Below, one piece after another: positions 1 to 11,700 of a stretch of DNA of 64,000 bases. The notes beneath the pieces are model-generated. The model saw only the letters and a list, made by a program, of their open reading frames with translations, searched no databases and was not told the DNA's origin. This DNA comes from Coffea arabica. Taxonomy: Eukaryota > Streptophyta > Magnoliopsida > Gentianales > Rubiaceae. How positions within the stretch are numbered: position 1 is the stretch's first letter; each line of letters opens with the position of its first letter. The stretch lies in assembly GCF_036785885.1 (NCBI RefSeq), contig NC_092329.1:8184001-8248000 (forward strand). The letters are read 5' to 3'. Both the position numbers and the translations under genes were made by a program.

Positions 1-774
1 TCAAATTAATCTTTCTGCGTATACACAAGTGATATAGAAGTGACTCGAACACACGAATTCGAGACCTAACTAAGCTATTCCGAAATCATCCTACCCAACC
101 CTAAGTCCAACTACTAGCAAAAGTGTAAAGTGTAAACCATGCATTAATACATGGGCGTATATATACACATAGGTATCAGACCACTTTCAGCTAATTGGCC
201 TATTGCTATTTTGCAGCTGTTCCAAGTATCTTGTTTAAGATTGTGCTGTTTTGGATTTTGTGTTCATCTTCTTCTTCTCTTCTCGCTTCTCACGTGAACC
301 TCAATATTTACTCCCCTCCTCCACTAGTGACAAGTCCTCCTCCTCTATTTATTTCTTTCTTAGTGCATATACCTCATTTATTCTTCTCTTTCAATTCTGT
401 CTCACTGCTGTCTTCCTCTGTCTGTGCTCTCTGGGCCTTAGGTCCAAGCCAAGTGATTGGACAGCTGCGGCTGGCTCTACAACTGGCCTACATTTCCTGA
501 ACAATTCTTAGTTCTTACTCTATTATGTATGTGAATTCATACTTCGTGTGCCTCAACTCCCCTTCCTAGGACATGTTTGGTTCAGGAGTTCCTGGAATCG
601 GAATTGGAACCATAGACTGAAACTAGTAGTGAGTATAAACTATAAAGTTTTGGTCATTTCCCTTTCTTTGTTTGGTCCGCGGAAGTGGAATGGATTTCAT
701 TTTTATTCAAGGGAAGAGCTAATTAATTTGAAACTCAAATTAGAAGTAAAGAATGATAGGGGCACGATCTATTA
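1..774. other. Intergenic, no gene seen
   Basis: AT-rich DNA with short open frames on + (195-500, 251-511, 548-775). They have no recognisable domain and a pyrimidine-rich, low-complexity composition. I see nothing I can name here. Confidence 0.5.
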
Positions 775-1034
775 GGCCTTGTTTGGAGTGAATATATTTT
801 TCAATCACTTTCTTACCTCACATATATCAAATTGTTACAATAATTTTTCTACAAAAAATCCAGAAAAATGCAATCCAAACATAACCTGGCCTTGTTTGGA
901 TTGCCGGTTTCCGTCAAAAAATTACATCGTTTTCCGTGATCACATTTCCCTATTACTTTTTTTCCTTACATACATCAAATCGCTACAGTAATTTTTCCAT
1001 GAAAAATCACGGAAAATGCAATCCAAACACAACC
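775..1034. repeat. Two adjacent Harbinger/Tourist-like MITEs
   Basis: Two copies lie side by side (about 775-886 and 888-1034). Each opens with ggccttgtttgg and closes with gcaatccaaac, giving imperfect terminal inverted repeats. The interior carries the family hallmark: an AT-rich stretch, a tract like acatacatcaaatcgctac, then the inverted end. Relatives occur at many places in this window. The TIR resembles PIF/Harbinger (Tourist) MITEs; neither copy encodes protein. Confidence 0.65.
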
Positions 1035-1940
1035 AATACTTCCATTTTGATTGACTGATTCTGATTGTGATTTACTACAAAACAGATACGGGTATCGTTA
1101 ACTTTGATTTCCATTCCTGATCCTTATACCCATTTACCAAACATTTCGGTACTTGTTGTTTCGCCATTAAAATAATTTATGTAAACTACGTAATGGTTCT
1201 TTACCCAAAAAATATGTAAACTAGGTATTTGGATAGAAGATTATTGGGGATAATTTTTTTAAAAAAATTATAACACTTTTTTAATATAATATATAAAAGA
1301 TAAAAATGTGTTTATAATACAAACACATAAATTTGTATTACAAAAAAAAAAAAGCAGATAAATTTGTAAAAATAATTTGCTATTATTCGGTTTCCAGAGT
1401 TGAGGCTTGGATGCAAGATAATTTGCTATTTTAATGGCTTTGTTAACGAACTCGGTTGACTTTCTAGAGGCAGCCGTTCGGAGGCGGCCTGCAGACTGTA
1501 GTAAAAGTGTAAAACGAAAGGCAGAAATAGAACCACACCAGAAATTTATCCGAATATGATAAATCTTCTAATATGGGATTAAATACTGAGAAGTAGTTGC
1601 TGCTGATGACTCAGTATTTGTATCTGAATCAATAAAACAAAATTTGAAGTTGCTGCTGATGACAACTTTAAAGAATTTAAGTGTCACACCGCAGGCAAAA
1701 ATGATGGCTCCAAAATCTTTTGTTTTCTTTCTGTCTCTCAACATAATTTAATATTGACCCTCTCTTTTGATCAAAATTCTGTTTTTATTTCATTTGCAGG
1801 GAAATACCGACCATAGAGACATGGCATTTCTTGCTGTCTTTTTGTATTTAATCTCTCTGAATTTCTATGTTGTTTTTTTTTGTAACAAATAGTAAGAAAT
1901 TGCATAAGACAAACTAGTTTCAGTTTACACAACGAGGCAA
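1035..1940. other. Intergenic, partial MITE relic only
   Basis: No gene seen. About 1215-1330 (tatttggatag followed by the interior of the caatccaaac MITE family) looks like a decayed, one-ended copy. The remainder is AT-rich and unremarkable. Confidence 0.4.
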
Positions 1941-2522
1941 GCAAGAAAAATTTAAATGTCCCTACATGGTTTGTTTCCCACATCGGTTCTGGGAGGGGTC
2001 TGGGTTGGGTAGTTAAGTCCCTAAGTTGACTTCAAGAGTTGCCGGCTTTTGGAGTTTAATCTGGAATTAGGTTTAATTAATCAACAAAAGTCTATTACTG
2101 AAGTTGAAAAAAAACAACAAGCTCTCTGGGATATTGGGTTGGTAGTTACCACTTAGCAGCAGGTGCCCTACATAGTTTGTTATCCACATCGGTTCTGGGA
2201 GGGGTTTGGGTTGGGTGGTTAAGTCCCTGGGTTGACTTCAAGAGTTGCCGACTTTTGGAGTTTAATCTGGGATTAGGTTTAATTAATCAACAAAAGTCTA
2301 TTACTAGAATTGAAAAAAGACAACAAGCTCTCTGGGGTATTAGGTTGGTAGTTACCACTTAGAAGCAAGTGCCCACATCGGTTTTGGGAGGGGTTTGGGT
2401 TGGGTAGTTAAGTCCCTAGGTTGACTTCAAGAGTTGCCGACTTTTGGAGTTTAATCTGGGATTATATTTAATTAATCAACAAAAGTCTATTACTGGAGTT
2501 GAAAAAAGAAAAATTAAATGTC
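1941..2522. repeat. Tandem repeat, 190-206 bp unit, about 2.7 copies
   Basis: The phrase cccacatcggttctgggagg recurs at about 1978, 2184 (with t in place of the first c) and 2373 (with a t-for-c change), so the spacings are about 206 and 189 bp. Each unit continues with ttgggt-ggttaagtccct and gttgacttcaagagttgccg. The third unit lacks about 17 bp at its start and is cut short at its end. Copies are very similar by eye, suggesting recent amplification. A near-identical stretch (agaaaaatttaaatgtc, one t shorter on the right) flanks the array. The cccacatcgg motif is common in plant LTR and TRIM elements, so this may be an amplified LTR piece, but no tRNA primer site or second LTR was identified. 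Confidence 0.75.
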
Positions 2523-3063
2523 AACAGTGTGAAAAAGCAAGAAAAAATCATTCAAAACGTTTTTTACATTTTGTCAAATAAATTTTTTTGTCTTTTATTT
2601 TTAAAATGGTAACTTCACATCCCTCACAAAATCAAGTAAATAAAATTTCATCTCAATCTAAGTTTTTGAATTTTTTTTATTCTAAATCTATCACATGACC
2701 CACAAATAATCATTTTTTTAAGGGTAAAACGGTTATGTCCTATTTGTAGTTAAATAAATGACTCAATTTATATTCATTTTTATTCCTAAAAAATAGAATC
2801 TAATCCAAATCATATTCATTTTTTCTGAAAAAAGTGAAATCAAGCCCATTCTACATTAATTTTTACCATTCAAAATGTGAGATTTGACCTTTTTGTATAT
2901 AAAAAATGACTGCATGTGGGTTGTATATTGATTTTATGCTAAAAAAAAGGTTGAAAACTAGATTGAAACTAAAATTTACTAACTTGAATTAATAAGGAAC
3001 ATAAGGTTAATATTTTAAAAGTAAATGGCGAAAAAATTTATGGATTAATCTTATATATCACCA
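2523..3063. other. Intergenic, nothing recognised
   Basis: AT-rich DNA without an open frame of note, a tRNA-like fold or a clear repeat copy. Confidence 0.4.
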
Positions 3064-3204
3064 CCCGTTTGGATTGCATTTTTTTGGATTTTTTGTAGAA
3101 AAAATACTGTAGCGATTTGATGTATGTGAAGAAAAAAGGTAATAGGGAAATGTGATCATGGAAAACGACGCAATTTTTCGGAGAAAAATGGCTGTCCAAA
3201 CAGT
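3064..3204. repeat. Harbinger-like MITE copy
   Basis: Starts at cccgtttggattgc and ends at gtccaaacag, with the interior gtagcgatttgatgtatgtg. This is the reverse-oriented counterpart of the tract in the 888-1034 copy. A palindromic fragment (atatacactgacagtgtat, about 3235-3253) of a second MITE family lies just downstream. Confidence 0.55.
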
Positions 3205-3366
3205 TATGTATCATCCATCCAACTTGTGATAATATATACACTGACAGTGTATATGAAATTTACTCAAAATTTATTTGATTAAATGTAAGGGACATTTTGA
3301 ATAGCTTTCCCAAGAAACAAAGCTAACAAATTCAAAGCTGTTCTCTTTCTTAAAATTAATAATATT

Positions 3367-3530
3367 GAGTGTGTTTGGATTGTAAATTTTTTGAGATAAT
3401 TTTGTGAAAAAGTACTATAACACTTTTTTGATATGATGTATGTGAGATAAAAAGGTGATTGAAAAATGTGTTGATGATGCAAGCAAATCAGTGTGTGTAA
3501 ATAAGGTGTAAATAAAGTGTAAATTTTTAT
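3367..3530. repeat. Truncated MITE (gtgtttggattg family)
   Basis: Begins gagtgtgtttggattg and continues through gatgtatgtgagataaaaag and gcaagcaaatcagtgtgtg, as in the complete copy at 4845-5024. It lacks the terminal caatccaaacac, so the right end is lost. Confidence 0.6.
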
Positions 3531-4844
3531 AATTTTTATTTCTTTCTCTAATTTCTGCAGGTAAACTACGTAACACCTATCAAAGTACAAATAAGTTAAG
3601 CTACAAAGTATAAATCATGGGGGGAAAAAAATCTTGGACCTTTTTTTCACCTCCTCTAGCAAAAGAACTACTACTATAATATTCTTAGAAATGCTTAAAA
3701 AATCCTTCCGCATGCTTTGAGCAATTACTTATTTATACATCTTTTTGGAAGTGATGTATTTGAGCTCCAATTGCCCCTCCAAATTAACCCCCCCCCCTCC
3801 CCAAAACCTCCCCTTCAAATTTTGGAAAATTTGTTTTATACCCCATAAATACGCTTTAGTTATGTTTTAAACTAGTTATATGTCACCTCATTCTCTAATC
3901 AATCAAATTGAGGGCTGGCATCCTTCCCTGCCCATGGGGTTTGCTCATATTTTAAAAAAATAAATTAAAGAGCAAGATTTTCTTTTGACTTTTTATTGAC
4001 GAACAGCTCAAGTGAACTGGCCATGCAAAGCCTTACAAAAAATTATTGCACCTTTTATCCCACATCTCCGCACTAGATGTCCCCAAGATGAAGCTAAATC
4101 AAAAGGAAAAGGAAAAGCAAATGCCAGGATATATTAAAATTATTAACTCAAATCTTAATCTTGTGGCGCAGTAGTAGAGAATTACCTTAGCTTGGAAGCA
4201 AATGGATGAAAAATTATTACTATTTATTAGTGTAGTTACTCAAAATACAAGTGGGCACTTGTCATTAATCAAAAGGACAACCGAGAAGTGGATTGGTTAC
4301 TTTTGGAATTGGATCTTTCTTTATCAAGAGAATGTTGCATGCAGAAGTGCATGAAGGATTTCGTGGAGACAGATTTTCAGACGGAAATGATTTGGTTTGA
4401 ATCTCCAAGGGAAGACCACGATTTTTGGGAGGGAAACGAAAAGGAAAGAAAAGTGGTGGTACTGGTACTAGGGAGGGAATGAGAGATTTGTGCATGTGGA
4501 AGTGGAAGGGACTCTTTTGATTATGTGGTAATGATGAGCGAATCCACCAACTCACTATCGGCTACAAGCGAAACCACTTCACAAAATTTATTTTTTCTGC
4601 CGATGAATTATTACTAATTGCCCAATGCTCTTTGGAAAAGGGATCTCAAGTGCCCCCCCCCCCCCCCCCCCCCCTCGTGATTTCACCTTTTACTCGCTCT
4701 AATTTCATCAGTCATTCCTTTGTTCGTGGGATTAAGGTTAATTAATGCTGCTGAAAATTGTTTTGCATTCCCAAATACTGGACTTTTCTTTGATTGAAAA
4801 GAAATTAGAATGTTACTACTGCTATTCCCAAACATGCTATATTA
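3531..4844. other. Intergenic with a 22-C homopolymer
   Basis: No gene recognised. Open frames at 4265-4555 (-) and 4288-4482 (+) overlap each other and resemble no family I know. A run of 22 consecutive C lies at 4653-4674, and a shorter C-rich stretch at about 3790-3803. Confidence 0.4.
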
Positions 4845-5024
4845 GAGTGTGTTTGGATTGTAAATTATTTGAGATAACTTTGTGAAAAAAGTACCGTGAC
4901 ACTTTTTTTATATGATATATGTAAGATAAAAAGATGATTGGAAAATGTATTGATGATGTAAGCAAATCAGTGTGTGTAAATAAGGTGTAAATAAAATGTA
5001 AATTTTTACAATCCAAACACACTC
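4845..5024. repeat. Complete MITE, about 180 bp
   Basis: This is the best-preserved long copy. The left end gagtgtgtttggattgtaaa is matched by the right end tttacaatccaaacacactc, a near-perfect 20-bp terminal inverted repeat. The interior reads gatatatgtaagataaaaag and gcaagtaaatcagtgtgtg-like sequence, shared with 3367-3530 and 41885-42044. It has no coding capacity. Confidence 0.75.
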
Positions 5025-5137
5025 ACTAATTTTCTTCATTTTACGATCTTTACGTGGTATTCAGCACTTTTTTTCCCAAAAAAAAAACACTAATTTATTG
5101 ATGAAAAATCATGATTCAGCTTTCCTGTAAACTTTGG

Positions 5138-5229
5138 AGATGGTTGGATCGGATGGTAAGAAAAAAGATGCTATAAGTAAGAGATTTTGAGTTTAAATCT
5201 ACTTATTTTTTAAAAAAAATCCCTTTAGA
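5138..5229 (+). mobile_element. Possible short tRNA-derived SINE
   Basis: The stretch ggatcggatggtaag...agagattttgagtttaaatc aligns by eye with the better-supported SINE at 15826-15922, and gagtttaaatc is a degenerate polymerase III B box. A short A-rich tail follows. The flanking actttgg copies are a weak target-site duplication of 7 bp. Confidence 0.4.
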
Positions 5230-5274
5230 CTTTGGGCATCCACAACTTAAGTTTAGGGCTGAAGAGGCCCTAAT

Positions 5275-5425
5275 GCCTTGTTTGGAAAACTATTTTCCTC
5301 CAAAAAAATTTGTATATTTGTTATGAATACATTTTTCAATCACTTTTTTATCTTATATATATCAAATTACTATAATATATATATATATTTTATAAAAACT
5401 CTATAATAGCAATCCAAACAAACTC
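5275..5425. repeat. Harbinger-like MITE copy
   Basis: Opens gccttgtttggaaaac and closes gcaatccaaacaaactc, with a very AT-rich interior that includes a short TA run. Confidence 0.6.
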
Positions 5426-8260
5426 TAGTTACATGACATCTCAAGATAAGTTCCAGAAAAAGCACTAGAATTAGCTGGACATTCTTGTACTCGAGTTCTT
5501 TTCTTAATCATCAGATATCAGATATAATACAGCGAGTACTTCCTTAGTTAAAAGAGATGTTGGCCTCTTTCGTGAAACATGTGGAAGAACAGCAACATGA
5601 GCGGTGGTATAGTTGTACATCCGAAGAATAAAGATCCATTACTTTGTGAAATTAACTCCATTAATTAATGAATCAATGGGAAAAATCAAAAGATTGGAAG
5701 CTAGCTACAATATCCCACATTTATTAGGAAAAGCCCTTCCTTTTTTCTCGAACATGAGGGCCCTTTGCTCATCATTCCTGGAATATTTCAAGCATGTCTG
5801 AGACCCACCCCCCACTTTCTGTCTGGAAGCAGGTGTTGACTAAGCACCTCGTTGCAACAGGGAATTTCGGCAAAGCATCATCTTTGATCACCTCTCATCT
5901 TCTTCACCCTTTTCGGTTAAAAAGATTTAAGCGATTGCATTAACCAGCTAAAATAACACTTAGTACTACTATTAATTGAGTTTTATAAGTTTCACTTTCC
6001 TCTCATCCCACTCCATGCCGACAGATGATCAAAAAAGGAGGTTTAAGCCTGCAAGTGTTTGAAATTTTAACCATTTTTTGTCTACGAATCTTGCAAGCTC
6101 ATGGAAATAGTTCTCTCTCTTTACATTGACTTAAATGGTATTCTGTTTTATCTGGCCAAATTTGAATATTAATAGTTTGTAAATCTAAAAAAGAAAAAGA
6201 GGAGGAGAAGAAGAAGAAGAAGACGTGATCATCATATATTGAAATAAATGCTAATAAATGTAATCTTGCTTATTTGTCTTACCGCGCAATGAGAATAGAA
6301 AAACAACATGCCCTGGTGTAGCTGGGGACGGGCATACGGCAGGCCAATATTCAGAGTATCATGCTAATGAACCTTGGCATAAATGCACATTGGGTACAAA
6401 AATCTCTACTTCAGAAGGATGTCAATTCTGGTTAAGGGAGAGGGGGGGGGGGGGGGGTTAACTGCAGTGCAAAATGACTAGCAAAAAAAAAAAAAAGAGA
6501 GTAGATTTTGCCTAGAAAAAGTAGTCATTATCAATAATCAACTCTTTGTATCCTAAAATTACTGCTTAAACATGCAATTTTACACGTTCATGAGTACATC
6601 AATCATACTCTATTACGTGATTCACCAGAGTTAATTACTAAGCACACGAGGGTACGACTTTGGCATGCTTTAGCATCCAACTTCTAATAATAAAGTAGCA
6701 TTTGATAATGATTTTGCACATCGCATAATTACATGGACAATGATAATACCCCCATTTAGTTTGGTCAGATTCTCCTTTGAAAATCCTTGCTTAATGCTCT
6801 GTACTTCTTTACACTTTATCTTTGCACCTTTATGTGTTACATTTTGTATCATTTGTTGCAGCCATTCCATGCATAAGAAAAGTATGGAATAGCCAACTTG
6901 ATCAATGAATGGAAAAAGCAAATGGGAATATCAAAAAGCCACTACAGCATGAAATGAGCTCCTCTTTCTGTCAAATCTTGTGGTCTTCAGAAGCCTTATT
7001 TATCCCATCCCAAGGTCACAATAAACAGCTTCTCAAAACTTTTTTTTTCCCCTAATAGAAAAACTCACACTTAATGGAGCGGCAATATTGAATACCTTCT
7101 GATTTTATTAGTATCAATTAGGGTGGTCATTCTTTTTTTTTTTCCCCCTCTCATAGGATTCCAATTGACTGACAATGTTGAGATCAATATAAGTAAATTA
7201 CAATTCAGCAATAATATCTCGACTAACCTACAATGTATCGTGAATGATTCTTTAACAATTAAATGTTGTTGTTTTGTATATGTCAGGACACTATTTTGGA
7301 AAGTAAAAATAAATGCAAGGGATCATAGTAATTATTTTTTTGCTAATTAATAATCATTTTGTTGGGGAGATTATTTTACGATAAAACATATTATTCTTAC
7401 ATCTAGTCAAATGAATTACCGTAGCACAAGGTCCATGCAGCGTTACTCAAGTCTAATTTAAGCAATAAGATAAGCCCAATAGTTTGCTCATTTTAAAAAT
7501 CCAACCGTAGACTTTTACTTTAGTTCCCATACAAATGAGCAATCGTTGCATTTTCTTACTTTTGAAATAAATAGTATGATATCTATTCCTTTTAGAGGAA
7601 GGAAAAAAAATTACTCTCCATTTGTTGTTGTTTTTTTTTTGGTTGATAATCCATTTGTTTGTTGAATCTAGTTAAGTCCGAATTGAATTGGGGAGGTAAA
7701 AGGACGAAGGTGGATTTAAAAGTTTTAAATTCGGACTCGCACAGACTAGGGTGGGGCACAAAATATTGGACAGGAAATTGGACACAAAATATTGGACAGA
7801 GGATCTGCACTCCAGAAACTTGTACTGTATGAAGTGACTGGATGGCCAGATATACTGCCTGTCAAATCTATCCCAACCCAACAAACAAAGCCCCTCCTTA
7901 CATAGATATAGACGGACTGTGAAATGAATAAGACCAATTTTGTTCTGTTTTCTTGCTTTGTCACTATATACACCCTCCTCCGCAAAACCCACCACTAGAG
8001 TCAAGTGGCTATTATGTTTATTAGGGAGTAGTAATATTTAAAACATTTCATTTTTTTTTATAGCCTAAAAAAGGATGGGATAAAGGATAATAGTGGGATT
8101 AGCAATCCATTAAATGGCCCTTGGATTTGGGTGCAGGTTTTTGTTGTAGATTTTGTTAGCCTGGGTTTTAAAGGAAGAGGGTATTAACGTTAGAAGGATT
8201 AAAGTGAAAGAGGGAAAAAAACTTCATTCCTGTGGTGGTATTAGGCCCTTTGGTCCAGCC
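5426..8260. other. Upstream region of ANT, no gene
   Basis: Small open frames only (for example 6670-6921 and 7672-8004 on -), overlapping and without domains. A G run of about 17 lies at about 6443-6459. An exact 17-mer direct repeat, cacaaaatattggacag, lies at 7757-7773 and 7783-7799, about 0.9 kb before the ANT start. The region is close enough to contain ANT promoter sequence, but no defined element can be proved. Confidence 0.4.
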
Positions 8261-8419
8261 AATATAAACACAGATCCCTATGGAGTATGGGAATGCTGCT
8301 GGGATGCAACCCAGCATTGGTTTGCTTCTTGCTAAAATTCATTCCTTTTGTTTACTTCTAGTTTAAAGGGACCAGTTTCTCAAGACATTTTTGGGTCTCC
8401 CACCTCTCTGTTTGTGTGT

Positions 8420-8462
<43 letters not shown>

Positions 8463-8716
8463 AAGCAAGAGAGATTTGTGGAGGGTGTGCATAGATATAA
8501 GAGCTAGCTTCCCTTCTGTGTGTTGTGGGCTTATTGTTTGCATTTCTTGGCCAGCAGCTTCATGAGTGTTCTTCTGCAGCAAGACTACAAAGATCTTTAG
8601 AGGGAGAGAGATTTGTTAGAATGATTACTTTATATCCTCTCCCAATGATTGAGTTGCCTTGAGGAACAGGAAATACTGCTAAGAAGTAAAAAACCTCTAG
8701 AAGGAAGAAAAAGAAG
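8261..8716 (+). promoter_or_regulatory. Probable ANT core promoter and 5' leader with three uORFs
   Basis: A TATA-like aatataaaca lies at 8261-8270. A GA microsatellite lies at 8426-8458. Three ATG-initiated upstream ORFs precede the ANT ATG: 8424-8507 (Arg-Glu repeat reading through the GA tract), 8562-8600 (12 residues) and 8621-8662 (13 residues). All stop before 8717. The transcription start is not visible, so the first uORF may lie outside the mRNA. If transcribed, the uORFs would be expected to lower ANT translation. Confidence 0.45.
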
Positions 8717-11700
8717 ATGAAGTCTGTGAATGATAACAACAATGGCAATGATGCTAGCAGTAATAATAATTGTAACGCTCCAAACTGGTTGGGTTTTTCT
8801 CTCTCACCCTACATGAAAATGGAAGTTACTTCTTCTTCTTCTTCGTCCGAACATCATCATCATCAGTTCAATCATCAAAATCAGCCACCTCCAACTTCAA
8901 CTTCTACTGATGTTCCAACAAGTTTCTGTCTTTCTTCTCCTCCTCACCTCAACAACATAGCTTCTCCCGTCTGCTTTGGTGTCTCTGAAAATGGTGGTTT
9001 TCATCATGCACCTCTGTCTGTGATGCCTATTAGGTCAGATGGTTCTCTTTGTATCATGGAAGCCCTCAGAAGATCTCAGACTGAAGGTTTATGCTTCATT
9101 CTCTATTCTCCTGTTTTGTTTCCTTTTAACTTTCTTGCACGTTTTTCTTATGTTTGTTTCTTGTATGAAGCTATGGGGCCAAATTCTTCTCCCAAATTAG
9201 AAAACTTTTTTGGTGGTGCAACCATGGGAACTCATCAATATGGAAGCCAGGACAGAGAAACAATGGTTCTTAGCTTAGACAGCATCTTTTACAACCAAAA
9301 TGTCGAGCCAGAAGGAGAGCCTATTAGGCAAGAAAATCCATACTTTTCTGGTCTGCAATGCCAGGATATGTATCAACATCCTTTACATGAGGAAAATGAT
9401 GAGACCAGAGTTGCTGATTGTGATACTCAAATCCCAACAATGACTGGGGAGGACCTGAAAAACTGGGTCGCTGTGGACTATTCGGATCAGCATGCACTTG
9501 ACCAGCAGCAGCTAAACACAGCTCCCATGGTTGAAGGAGGAAATGGTTCTGGTTCTGGATCAGTTGGTTCGGTGGGTTGTGGTGATTTGCAGTCCTTGAG
9601 TTTATCTATGAGTCCCGGCTCTCAGTCCAGCTGTGTTACTGCCCCTAGACACATTTCACCAACTGAGGCTGAGTGTTTGGCCATTGAAACAAAGAAGAGG
9701 AGCTGCGGAAAAGTTGCACAGAAGCAACCTGTTCATAGGAAGTCCATTGACACCTTTGGCCAGAGGACATCTCAGTATAGAGGTGTAACAAGGTCAGTCT
9801 TGACTCTACTCATATCTTTGCCCGCTTGTATATTTTATCGGTGTTGTTTACTGAAGTGAACTGTTTCAGCCATTTATTAACTTCTTAGAATTCCATGAAG
9901 ATCAGTTTTTGGTATTTCTTGGCAACTTTTTTGCTATAGAATTGATTCCTTTCTGCGCTTGTTGTGTTCGTATTATGAAAAGTAAGCACCTCGTGTTAGT
10001 ATTTGCTTAGTGTTTTGCTCAGTCAACTTGGCACTGGTTAATTAATACATCTTGTTATCAGACATCGTTGGACAGGTAGGTATGAAGCACATTTGTGGGA
10101 TAATAGTTGCAAGAAAGAGGGTCAGACAAGGAAAGGGAGGCAAGGTTAGTAAGAAAACAACAAATGACTTGGGTTCTATACTATTCTTTTGGATGTATTG
10201 CTTTTGACTACCATATTTGGCTGTTTTATTCACGTTCTGACTTTGTTTTGAATTTTGTTGTCGTCTACATGCTCGCCTCGGATTATGCTATTCCTATCAC
10301 ATGATCCGTATTTCAGTTTATCTTGGTGAGGATAGTATTTTAAGTTGGTTTACAATTTCTCTTAAAACAAGAATATAATCTTGAAAAGTATGTTAGTTCT
10401 AATGATTAATGTGAAATAAACTTGTACCCTAGGTGGATATGACATGGAAGAGAAGGCTGCAAGAGCTTACGATCTCGCGGCGCTTAAATACTGGGGACCT
10501 TCAACTCATATTAACTTCCCGGTATGGGTTGATCTCTCTTGATAATGGTAGCTTATATGGTGAAGTTTTTCAAGTACTAATTGGTTTTTTGGCGGATTTT
10601 ACAGCTAGAAAATTACCAGCAAGAACTTGAGGGGATGAAGAATATGAGTCGCCAGGAATATGTTGCGCACTTGAGAAGGTGAAATAGTAAATAACTATGC
10701 CCCTTTATTGGTTTTATAATTTCGTACCGTTATAAGTATATGTTATGTGGCTTAAATTAATGCTTTATCTATCAAATATCCCTTCCACTTTCAGGAAAAG
10801 TAGTGGATTCTCGAGGGGTGCCTCAATATACCGAGGAGTAACAAGGTTCCTATAACTTCTTGTCTTATCCTTGTCGATATTATTCTTGAAGATCGGTGCA
10901 GCAGTTGTTTAATTCAACTGAAGCCTTTTTTTTTTACTTGAAATATCAATAGGCATCATCAGCATGGAAGATGGCAAGCCCGAATTGGCCGTGTGGCAGG
11001 GAACAAGGATCTCTATCTTGGGACTTTTAGTAAGTGTTCTTTTGTGATTATTTGAGTATGAATGTTCCTGCTGTAAAAATTGTTTCCTATTTTAATTCTG
11101 ATGTGATGATTTTGCATGTTAGTTTTCATGCATTATAAGTTTCAACTTTGAATCCCTGTTTTCATCATCTCATGTCTCCCTCCTTTTCTTTGGGCCACTA
11201 GATACACTTTTCTAAGGCTGATAATGCTGCTAGCTTTGACCGTACGTAGATAATTTTCAGCGGAACGCAACTCCTTTTGTAAGGCTGTTCCCTGCCAGAT
11301 CAAATGATAAAGGAGAATGAACAGATGTCCTTTTGTTAAAAATGCTAGATTAAAGCTTAAAAAGTTTTAGGAGCTCTTAAATTTGTTTTCTTTGTAAAGC
11401 TTTCCTATAATTCGAGAAAATCTTGAACTTCTTCAGGCACGCAGGAGGAAGCAGCTGAAGCTTATGACATTGCTGCTATCAAGTTCCGTGGTGTAAATGC
11501 TGTCACCAATTTTGACATATCAAGATATGATGTGGAGAGAATCATGGCCAGCAATACCCTGCCTGCTGGGGAGCTTGCTAGGAGGAACAAAGAGACCGAG
11601 CCGAATAATGAGACCATTGAATACGCCAATGCAGCCCGCAAAAGCGAGGAATGCTTTCAACCCGAGAGGAATGCGAACGTTTCGGATTGGAAAATGGCCC

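Noticed and set aside
1978..2060. Cassandra TRIM element
   Set aside because: The cccacatcgg motif is suggestive, but I could not find the 5S-like internal boxes or a second LTR.
4265..4555. 96-codon ORF on the minus strand
   Set aside because: No domain and an overlapping ORF on the other strand; no splice partners seen.
8717..9859. A single 380-residue ORF as the ANT N-terminal protein
   Set aside because: It reads through an 84-nt GT-AG intron and into intron 2. Family alignment supports splicing at 9086/9171 and 9792/10062.
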